Assembly: GCA_017548805.1 (NCBI GenBank) | Contig: JAFYZE010000052.1 | Location: 1 to 15,595 of the forward strand | Length of the DNA stretch: 15,595 nucleotides | Reading direction: 5' to 3' | DNA from: Bacteroidales bacterium | GTDB taxonomy: Bacteria > Bacteroidota > Bacteroidia > Bacteroidales > UBA932 | In this document: positions 1-6,594 of the stretch, piece by piece | Numbering within the stretch: the first letter of the stretch is position 1 | Layout: every line of letters begins with the position of its first letter | Notes under the pieces: generated by a model | What the model saw: only the letters and a program-made list of their open reading frames with translations | Database searches by the model: none | What the model was told of the DNA's origin: nothing | Program-made: the position numbers and the translations under genes

Positions 1-3000
1 AAGGTCCTCGATGCGGACGGGCAGCCGGTCATCGGCGCAGCCATCATGCAGAAAGGGACCACAAACGGTGTGACCACTGATCTTGACGGAAACTTCTCCT
101 TCTTAGTACCGGCAGGCTCTGTCCTCGAGGTCTCGTCCATCGGATACGGGACCCAGGAAGTGACCGCGGCACCTAACCTTAACATCACTCTCCAGGAGGA
201 GGCTACCACCCTCGACGAGACCATCGTCGTCGGTTACGGTACTCAGAAGAAAGCTTCCTTGACAAGTGCCATCTCCAACATCCGCAGCGAGGAACTCACC
301 GCCACCAAGCAGACAGACGTCCTTGCATCCCTTCAGGGTAAGGTCCCGGGACTCCAGATCCGCCAGAGGACCGGCGATGCCGGAGACTTCAACACCGACC
401 TCAAGCTCCGCGGCTACGACGAGCCCCTCGTCATCGTGGACGGTATGGTAAGGACCGCTCCCCGAAGGAGCCAGGAAACCAACACTTCCTACTCCAACAG
501 TAGTTCAGCAGTTCTGGCACAACTCAATCCCGAGGACATCGAGAGCATCTCCGTCCTGAAAGATGCGTCCGCAGCCATCTACGGTATGGGCGCTGAGAAC
601 GGTGTCATCCTCGTGACCACCAAGCAGGGCTCCATCGGAGCCCCGACAGTGAAGTATTCCAACCGTTTCTCCTTCGGCGTACCTACCGCCCTTCCCGACG
701 AGGTCGACATCCTCACCTGGTTCAAGGAAGCCAATGAAATGCAGGCGAACGTAGGTAAAGGCCCCAAGTATTCGCAGGAACTCATCGACCATTACATCAA
801 CGGAGACGAGGGATGGACGGATAACAAGTGGTACTCCCAGTTCTACAGGAAGTTCTCCTTCCAGCAGAATCATCAGGTATCCGTGAACGGAGGTAACAAC
901 CAGACCCAGTATTACCTGAGCCTCTCAATGAATACCGACAACGGTATCCTCAACGGTCCCCAGCTTGGATACAAGAGCATCTCATGGCAGGGCAATGTCA
1001 CCACTAACGTCACCAAGAACCTCAAGATCGTCTACCAGTCCTCACTGAGCTGGAACTATAAGGTGGGTACCCCGGCCAACGCCAACCAGAACTTCTACAC
1101 CCGCGGTCTGTACTCCGAGCGTTACATTCCCTGGAATGTTCCGAGCAACCCTTCGCACTGGTCATACAATGACGGAAACGAGAGCCGTAACGCCATCGGC
1201 GCCCTGAACGGAGCTAACGGTTACGACAAGACCAAGAACAACAACTTCACCAACAACCTCAACGCCACGTATACCGCCCCGTTCCTGAAGGGTCTCAAGA
1301 TCCAGGGACAGGCATCCTACGACTTCCAGACCCGTGAAACCCGCCAGCTCACCATCGCGTTCCCGCTGTATGACTGGCAGACCGATGAGCAGGTTTCCAA
1401 GAACAAGGACGACAACGCCCTCATGGAGAGATGGTACAAGAGGTCGACCGCATACGGAAAGATCCAGGCCAACTACTCGAACACTTTCGGCGAGCATACT
1501 GTCGGCGCCATGGTGGCAGCCGAGGCAAACCTCCAGTGGACGAGCGAGTTGCGCGGCGAGCGCAAATACGGCGAGTTCTACACCCATGACATCCTGAACC
1601 AGGCCGTAGAATCCACCGCTGAGAACTACGGCACCAGGTCAAGCAACGCCAAGGCCGGTTACATCGGACGTATCAACTACGAATATGCCGGTAAGTACAT
1701 GGCCGAGGTCATGGCCCGTTATGATGGTTCGTACTTCTACGCCCCCGGATACCGCTGGGCGTTCCTGCCTTCATATTCAGTCGGTTGGAGGATTTCCGAA
1801 GAGCGCTTCTTCAAAGCCGCTTTCCCCTTCATCACCAACCTCAAACTGCGCTGGTCCGACGGTATCTCCGGAGGTAACCAGGGTTCTGCATACCAGTACC
1901 TGCTCGGTTACACCCAGAGCGGCACCAACTACATGTTCGCAGAGAATTCCCCGGTCATGGGATACAGGAGTGATTCCGTGGCGGAGACCCTCCTCTCCTG
2001 GACCAGGACATACATGAGGGACTTCGGTTTCGACTGGGAGGTCAACCGCGGCATCATCGGAGGTTCCGTCGACTGGTTCTGGAGGGAACAGACCGGCAAG
2101 GCCGCCAAGGTGGCTTCATCCCTTCCCGACATGTATGGTATCAATGTCCCGCAGATGAACCTCGACTCCACAGAGAACGTCGGTATCGACCTCGAGCTCT
2201 CGCACAGAATGCGCTTCAAGGACTTCAACTACCGCGTCACCGCGACCGCCACCTTCGCACGCGAGCGCGACACGTACCAGCAGGCCGAGAGGACGAAAAT
2301 CTGGAAATCCTCGCAGGCCTACTACGATGGACATACCGAAGGCCGCTGGGACAACGCACTCGACGGCAAGTACTATGAGTGGAACGGTATGGGACAGTTC
2401 ACCGACTGGAACGACATCTTCGACTATCCTGTCCTTTACAACACCTCTTCGAGCAAGAAGATGAACATGGCTGAGATGCTCCCCGGCATGTACAAGATCG
2501 ACGACTACAACGGTGACGGCGTCATTACCAAACAGGACCGCCACTATTCCTGGAAGGAAGGCAACCCGCCCCTCCAGTTCGGTCTGATGGTCTTCCTCGA
2601 GTACAAGCACTTCGACCTTAGCGCCACCTTCAACGGCGCGGCCCTGAGCCACAAGAACATGCAGATGTCCGGAGGTATGGGATACGGATGGAGCAAGACA
2701 CTCTTCGTCAACCACCTCGACCACTACCGCCTCGCTGACGGATATACCGATCCCCGCGATCCCAACTCCGTCTGGGTGCCCGGATACTGGCCGGCCCTCG
2801 CTCCGGCTACCGGTGCCGAGGACGCAAGCTCCAACGCCACCTACCGCTTCGTACAGCCTTACTCCTGGGTCAACAACGCATTCTTCCGCTTGAAGAGTCT
2901 CGAGATGGGATACACCTTCCCGAAGTCACTCGTCAGCAAGGTCGGACTCAAGAGCGTCCGCGTGCATGCCAGCGCCACCAACCTCCTCACCATCTGTAAC

Positions 3001-3108
3001 CCGATAGTGAAGGTCTGGGACCCCGAGACCTATCAGGCTTCCCGCCGCGGTGCATCAGGCGCACCTCTGCTCAAGACTTTCGTAATTGGAACCAGCATCA
3101 GCTTCTAA
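1..3108 (+). CDS. SusC/RagA-like TonB-linked outer-membrane receptor (5' partial)
   Basis: Imports a glycan or other large ligand across the outer membrane with TonB energy, working with the SusD-like lipoprotein encoded 12 bases downstream. The frame is open from base 1, so the gene starts outside the window and the ATG at 46 is internal. The 1035 visible residues begin inside a carboxypeptidase-regulatory-like domain (DADGQPVIGAA, then GVTTDLDGNFSF). The family's TonB-box/plug junction DETIVVGYGTQKK follows at about residues 72-84, and the plug carries the signature LKDASAAIYG with NGVILVTTKQG. The rest is a long beta-barrel containing the usual SusC calcium-like loop (DDYNGDGVITKQD, near base 2500) and a C-terminal SISF ending in Phe, as expected for barrel assembly. 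Only the signal peptide and the first strand of the N-terminal domain are missing. The family is certain; the substrate is unknown. No regulator is visible because the upstream side is cut. Confidence 0.96.
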   Translation, partial: KVLDADGQPVIGAAIMQKGTTNGVTTDLDGNFSFLVPAGSVLEVSSIGYGTQEVTAAPNLNITLQEEATTLDETIVVGYGTQKKASLTSAISNIRSEELTATKQTDVLASLQGKVPGLQIRQRTGDAGDFNTDLKLRGYDEPLVIVDGMVRTAPRRSQETNTSYSNSSSAVLAQLNPEDIESISVLKDASAAIYGMGAENGVILVTTKQGSIGAPTVKYSNRFSFGVPTALPDEVDILTWFKEANEMQANVGKGPKYSQELIDHYINGDEGWTDNKWYSQFYRKFSFQQNHQVSVNGGNNQTQYYLSLSMNTDNGILNGPQLGYKSISWQGNVTTNVTKNLKIVYQSSLSWNYKVGTPANANQNFYTRGLYSERYIPWNVPSNPSHWSYNDGNESRNAIGALNGANGYDKTKNNNFTNNLNATYTAPFLKGLKIQGQASYDFQTRETRQLTIAFPLYDWQTDEQVSKNKDDNALMERWYKRSTAYGKIQANYSNTFGEHTVGAMVAAEANLQWTSELRGERKYGEFYTHDILNQAVESTAENYGTRSSNAKAGYIGRINYEYAGKYMAEVMARYDGSYFYAPGYRWAFLPSYSVGWRISEERFFKAAFPFITNLKLRWSDGISGGNQGSAYQYLLGYTQSGTNYMFAENSPVMGYRSDSVAETLLSWTRTYMRDFGFDWEVNRGIIGGSVDWFWREQTGKAAKVASSLPDMYGINVPQMNLDSTENVGIDLELSHRMRFKDFNYRVTATATFARERDTYQQAERTKIWKSSQAYYDGHTEGRWDNALDGKYYEWNGMGQFTDWNDIFDYPVLYNTSSSKKMNMAEMLPGMYKIDDYNGDGVITKQDRHYSWKEGNPPLQFGLMVFLEYKHFDLSATFNGAALSHKNMQMSGGMGYGWSKTLFVNHLDHYRLADGYTDPRDPNSVWVPGYWPALAPATGAEDASSNATYRFVQPYSWVNNAFFRLKSLEMGYTFPKSLVSKVGLKSVRVHASATNLLTICNPIVKVWDPETYQASRRGASGAPLLKTFVIGTSISF

Positions 3109-3120
3109 ACTTATTGAGAG

Positions 3121-5052
3121 ATGAAAAAGATACTTGAATATACATTCGCCATTGTTCTCGGCCTCAGCCTCTGCTCCTGCGACAAGCTGTTCGACAGCCT
3201 TGAGGGAGACCTCACGAGGATGTCCGAGGATGACATGACATCGAGCCAGGGTGGTATGGAAAGGCTTCTCTCGGACGTGTACAACACCATCCCCATGGAC
3301 GCTTTCAATACCAAGGACCAGTCCACGATGCTAGCCACTTACTCCAAGAGCAATGACTACTCCATCAACGTGACCGGTTTCTGGAACTACACCAGGATGC
3401 GCTCGATCAACAGCTTCATACAGAAGGTCGACGTGGCGTTGGAGAAGAAGTCCATCAACGAGGCCACACGCGACGCCATGCTCGGAGAGGCACTTTTCGC
3501 ACGCGCATACTGCTATTTCGCAGCTGTAAGGAAATACGGAGGCGTTCCCATTGTCACCGAACCGCTGGACCAGTACTATGACGGCGACACGAACGAAGGA
3601 CTCTATATCCCGAGAAGCACTGAAAAGGAGACTTGGGATTTCGTGATCTCCGATCTTGAAAGGGCAGCCGAACTCCTTCCGGAAGAGCGTAATGACGGAA
3701 ACTTCCGCGCCACTAAATGGGCAGCCCTGGGACTCCTGTCCCGCGTAGCCCTCTATGCCGCATCCGAGAGCAAATACTGGAACAAGGAAACCATTCCCGG
3801 AAACTACTCGGCGGTGTCGCAGAAACTCACCTACATGGAGGCTTCCTACGCCGACGCATACTTTGCAAAGTGCATCGAGGCTTCAGAAAAGATCATCAAC
3901 TCCGGCAAGTTCTCACTCTACGGAGGCGCCACCACTTCCGTGGCGAAGGCCAAGGAGAACCTCACCAACCTCTTCCTGGAGCGTCAGGACTGCGAGTTCA
4001 TCTTCGGAAAGTCCTTCAAGGACGGCACGGCCGATGCTGACAACGGCTTCGACCGCTCCAACTCCCCGAACCAGTCACACGGTACCGGTACCAACGCCGG
4101 ATGGGGCAACTATTCCATCACCTCAGATCTCGTGGACATGTTCGACAACTACGATGCTAAGGGCGGTCGTGCCGATGGCACCATCAAGACCCGCAACGAC
4201 GGCAAGGAGGACATCTACTTCGCACAGATCGTCAATGCTGCATCTTCGTTCGATAAGAACGCTGACTTCATCAAGTACGATAACCCCCAGGATCCGTTCC
4301 TGAACAAGGACGCGCGCTTCCAGGCATGGGTGCTCTATCCGGGCGCGGAGTTCCGCGGCAAGACCATCGTCGCGCAGGGAGGCATCTGGGTCGACGGCAA
4401 GGATCCCGAGTTCTATCAGGAGAAGTCCTACAAGGTGAATGGCACAACCTACTACGAGCTCGGCGCCGAGACCCAGGGAGGAGTGTCCGCCTTCGTCAAC
4501 ATCGGCAATGTCGGTACGAGCAACCACTCCTATTTCTGGAGCACTCCCTTCGGCATCCGCAAGTTCCTCGATCCCTCCGGTCCCCTTGACAAGTCCACCA
4601 ATCCCTGGTGCGACATCCGCTATGCGGAGATCCTCCTGAACTACGCCGAGGCATATGCCGAGAGCGGACACGGCAATGCTGCCACCGCAAAGAAGGCTCT
4701 CAACGACATCCGCCACAGGGCCGCATTCACCGACGACATCGAGCCCACCCTCGATAATGTCCTTCATGAGCGCCGCATCGAGTTCGCCTTTGAAGGCCAT
4801 GAGACCTACACTCTCTGGCGCCGACGCGAGTATCTCAGCACACGCTCTGGAGGCCCGTACCGCAAGCATACTGTGGTGCCCGTACTCGACCTCCGCGACG
4901 GTACTCCCAAATACATCTTCCCCCGCGCGAATGCATACTGGAGCGACGTGCAGAACTCCACCACCGGTGTCAATACCGACCTGCTGGATTACTACGGCTC
5001 CATCCCGAACTATGCCGAGAACCGTCTGACCGTCAACCCTTCCCAGGAATAA
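3121..5052 (+). CDS. SusD/RagB-like surface glycan-binding lipoprotein
   Basis: Surface lipoprotein that closes over the SusC barrel and captures the ligand. A lipoprotein signal peptide is visible: MKK, a hydrophobic core, then LCSC with Cys20 as the likely lipidated residue, followed by Asp-Lys. SusD landmarks appear in order: ARAYCYFAAVRKYGGVPIV (about 127-145), WAALGLLSRVALYA (about 200-213), RYAEILLNYAEAYAE (about 500-514), LNDIRHRA, and the C-terminal ERRIEFAFEGHETYTLWRRR (about 550-569). At 643 residues it is somewhat longer than many family members; the extra length seems to lie in the middle (roughly 290-450), which carries ligand-binding loops in this family. The ATG at 3121 is the only start giving the signal peptide. 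No clear Shine-Dalgarno sequence is seen, which is normal for this phylum. Co-transcribed with the SusC-like gene (12-base gap) and the DUF3823-like gene (10-base gap). Ligand unknown. Confidence 0.96.
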   Translation: MKKILEYTFAIVLGLSLCSCDKLFDSLEGDLTRMSEDDMTSSQGGMERLLSDVYNTIPMDAFNTKDQSTMLATYSKSNDYSINVTGFWNYTRMRSINSFIQKVDVALEKKSINEATRDAMLGEALFARAYCYFAAVRKYGGVPIVTEPLDQYYDGDTNEGLYIPRSTEKETWDFVISDLERAAELLPEERNDGNFRATKWAALGLLSRVALYAASESKYWNKETIPGNYSAVSQKLTYMEASYADAYFAKCIEASEKIINSGKFSLYGGATTSVAKAKENLTNLFLERQDCEFIFGKSFKDGTADADNGFDRSNSPNQSHGTGTNAGWGNYSITSDLVDMFDNYDAKGGRADGTIKTRNDGKEDIYFAQIVNAASSFDKNADFIKYDNPQDPFLNKDARFQAWVLYPGAEFRGKTIVAQGGIWVDGKDPEFYQEKSYKVNGTTYYELGAETQGGVSAFVNIGNVGTSNHSYFWSTPFGIRKFLDPSGPLDKSTNPWCDIRYAEILLNYAEAYAESGHGNAATAKKALNDIRHRAAFTDDIEPTLDNVLHERRIEFAFEGHETYTLWRRREYLSTRSGGPYRKHTVVPVLDLRDGTPKYIFPRANAYWSDVQNSTTGVNTDLLDYYGSIPNYAENRLTVNPSQE

Positions 5053-5062
5053 TTAAAGAAGC

Positions 5063-5863
5063 ATGATTATGAAAAAGATATTTGTTTTACTATCATTGAT
5101 CGTCCTGGCAACTTCCTGCGACTGGTTCGTCTTCGACAACCAGGAGTACTACAACGCCCAGGTCGAAGGAAGGATCATCGACAGCAAGACCGGGCAGCTG
5201 ATGCAGTTCGCCTTCCCGAACACGTGCAAGATCTCCATCATCGAGGAGGGCTGGAAAGACCTGGCCGGTGAGCCGGCTGAGGAAGCCCAGGACTGGTATG
5301 TCAAGTGCAACGGCACCTATCGCAACAAGCTCGTCTGGGCCGCCAAGTACCGCATGGAGACCAAGAAGCAGAACTTCTACCCGGTCAGCATCCCGTTCGA
5401 ACTGCAGAAAGGCGAGAACACCGTGGATTTCACAGTTACTCCGTACTGCCGTATCCTGGATCCCGTCATCACCTATGAGGGAGGTAAGATCGTAGCCCGT
5501 TTCAAGGTGGAGATTGAGGACAAGTCCCAGACCCCGAACGTTGATGTCGCACTGTTCGGCTTCACCGACAGGTGGGTCAGCGACGGCAACAACAACTTCG
5601 ACTTCGATAAGGTCCAGAAGGACGGCAAGAAGAAGAAGATCAAGAATGCCGACGGCGAGAGCATCATCGAGCTCAAGATCGACCCTACCAAGGAAAGCGG
5701 AATGCAGTTCGTGTACACACGTACCCACTATCTGAGGATAGGAGCCGTGGCTACAGGTACCGCTAACTCCGGCAAGTGCTACAACTTCTCCCCCGTCTTC
5801 AAGATGTCCGGCGACTTCTCCAAGGTCGAGGAAGTCACCAACTGGGAAGAGGAAGTGAACTAG
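5063..5863 (+). CDS. DUF3823-like lipoprotein, third gene of the SusCD operon
   Basis: Predicted outer-membrane lipoprotein of 266 residues. It begins MIMKKIF, has a hydrophobic core and the lipobox LATSC (Cys19), so it is lipidated and probably surface-exposed. The mature start, with VEGRIIDSKTGQLMQ, then ISIIEEGW, a short aromatic stretch and FELQKGENTVDFTVTPYCRI, matches my recollection of DUF3823 proteins, which commonly follow SusD genes and have Ig-like or carboxypeptidase-regulatory-like folds. The second half (about 140-255) looks like a second beta-sandwich. No catalytic motif is visible. It starts 10 bases after the SusD stop, so it belongs to the same transcript and probably to the same receptor complex, perhaps as an accessory glycan-binding protein (inference). 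The ATG at 5069 is an equally good start and would shorten the protein by two residues without harming the signal peptide. The family call rests on pattern and position, not on a search. Confidence 0.8.
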   Translation: MIMKKIFVLLSLIVLATSCDWFVFDNQEYYNAQVEGRIIDSKTGQLMQFAFPNTCKISIIEEGWKDLAGEPAEEAQDWYVKCNGTYRNKLVWAAKYRMETKKQNFYPVSIPFELQKGENTVDFTVTPYCRILDPVITYEGGKIVARFKVEIEDKSQTPNVDVALFGFTDRWVSDGNNNFDFDKVQKDGKKKKIKNADGESIIELKIDPTKESGMQFVYTRTHYLRIGAVATGTANSGKCYNFSPVFKMSGDFSKVEEVTNWEEEVN

Positions 5864-5866
5864 CTG

Positions 5867-5897
5867 TTGCAAAAGCGGAGAATATTGAATAACTTTG
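5867..5897 (+). promoter_or_regulatory. Bacteroidota-type promoter for the rubrerythrin gene
   Basis: The -7 element TAACTTTG at 5890-5897 fits TAnnTTTG fully. A -33-like TGTTG (TTG at 5867-5869) lies 20 bases upstream, the usual spacing. The predicted transcript starts near 5901-5903, giving a leader of about 45 bases. An AT-rich inverted repeat (TTAAT, four bases, ATTAA; 5912-5925) lies in that leader. This promoter would separate the rubrerythrin from the SusCD operon, although no terminator is seen between them. Confidence 0.55.
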
Positions 5898-5946
5898 GGA
5901 AAGGTTTGGAATTAATCAAAATTAACGCTAAAACACACCCATTGTC

Positions 5947-6495
5947 ATGAAAAAGAAATTCAGATGCATGGTCTGCGGATACGTCCATGAGGGCGACAAT
6001 CCGCCTGCAGAGTGCCCGGTATGCCGCGCCAAGGCGGAGAAATTCGTAGAGATCAAGGAAGATGGCCTCAACTGGGCCTGCGAGCACAAGCTCGGTGACG
6101 GCCAGGTAGAGGACGCCGAAGTCCTGCAGGGTCTCCACGACCATTTCACCGGAGAATGCTCCGAGGTCGGCATGTACCTCGCCATGAGCCGCCAGGCCGA
6201 GCGCGAGGGCTATCCCGAGATCGCAGACGCTTTCAAGCGCTATGCGTTCGAGGAGGCCGATCACGCCGCCCGCATCGCCGAGCTCCTCGGCGAGGTCGTC
6301 TGGGACACCGAGACCAACGTCAAGAAGCGCATGGAGGCAGAGTGCGGCGCCTGCGAGGGCAAGCTCGCCATCGCCAAGCGCGCCAAGCAGCTCGGCTACG
6401 ACGCCGTCCACGACTCCATCCATGAGATGGCCAAGGACGAAGCCCGTCACGGAGCCGGCTTCCAGGGCCTCTACAACCGCTATTTCAAGAAATAG
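5947..6495 (+). CDS. Reverse rubrerythrin (N-terminal rubredoxin domain, ferritin-like di-iron domain)
   Basis: Cytoplasmic non-haem iron peroxidase that reduces hydrogen peroxide to water; it protects anaerobes against oxygen. The 182-residue protein starts with a rubredoxin-type [Fe-SCys4] site, Cys7-x2-Cys10 and Cys23-x2-Cys26, followed by a four-helix ferritin-like domain (about 55-180). ExxH pairs are at Glu103/His106 (EEADH) and Glu165/His168 (DEARH), with Glu70 or Glu73 and Glu137 as further probable iron ligands. Classical rubrerythrins carry the rubredoxin domain at the C-terminus; this is the reversed order. Extra cysteines occur at 45, 71, 133 and 136, the last two as a CxxC next to Glu137. 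The gene is a single unit with its own promoter and a strong terminator. The ATG at 5947 directly precedes the iron-site domain and gives the expected family length. The electron donor (NADH- or ferredoxin-dependent) is not encoded nearby. Confidence 0.95.
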   Translation: MKKKFRCMVCGYVHEGDNPPAECPVCRAKAEKFVEIKEDGLNWACEHKLGDGQVEDAEVLQGLHDHFTGECSEVGMYLAMSRQAEREGYPEIADAFKRYAFEEADHAARIAELLGEVVWDTETNVKKRMEAECGACEGKLAIAKRAKQLGYDAVHDSIHEMAKDEARHGAGFQGLYNRYFKK

Positions 6496-6516
6496 TCTCC
6501 GCAAACAACGATGCGA

Positions 6517-6558
6517 GATGCCCCCGGAGTTTTATATCCTCCGGGGGCATCCTGTTTT
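6517..6558 (+). terminator. Rho-independent terminator after rubrerythrin
   Basis: A perfect 13-base-pair inverted repeat: left arm GATGCCCCCGGAG at 6517-6529, nine-base loop, right arm 6539-6551. It is followed by CTGTTTT (T-run 6555-6558). It begins 21 bases after the rubrerythrin stop. The T-run also serves as the -33 part of the next promoter. The stem argues strongly against the longer reading of the downstream gene that would start at 6511. Confidence 0.9.
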
Positions 6559-6587
6559 CCATTCTGCGGGAAAAAGCAGTATCTTTG
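6555..6587 (+). promoter_or_regulatory. Promoter of the TonB receptor-DUF4249-fucosidase operon
   Basis: The -7 element TATCTTTG at 6580-6587 is a full match to TAnnTTTG. A -33-like TTTT at 6555-6558 sits 21 bases upstream, inside the tail of the preceding terminator. The expected start point, about four to six bases after the -7 element, falls only a few bases before the ATG at 6595. The message would therefore be leaderless or nearly so. AAGGAG directly abuts the ATG with no spacer, so it is not a usable Shine-Dalgarno site. Confidence 0.7.
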
Positions 6588-6594
6588 CAAGGAG

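Noticed and set aside
46..48. ATG as the start of the SusC-like gene
   Set aside because: The frame is open to base 1 and the preceding 15 codons encode the start of the carboxypeptidase-regulatory-like domain, so the true start is outside the window.
2490..2550. An EF-hand/dockerin-like motif (DDYNGDGVITKQD) as a sign of a cellulosome protein
   Set aside because: A single such loop is a normal part of SusC-type barrels and occurs here in the expected place; there is no duplicated dockerin repeat.
5093..5872. A 259-codon minus-strand frame opposite the DUF3823-like gene, and similar long opposite-strand frames throughout the window
   Set aside because: They mirror real genes in GC-rich, codon-biased DNA, lack recognisable domains, and have no promoter or start context of their own.
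6511..6594. A 28-codon upstream extension of the TonB-dependent receptor
   Set aside because: The bases form the rubrerythrin terminator hairpin and the receptor's own promoter; the extension would also place charged residues before the signal peptide.
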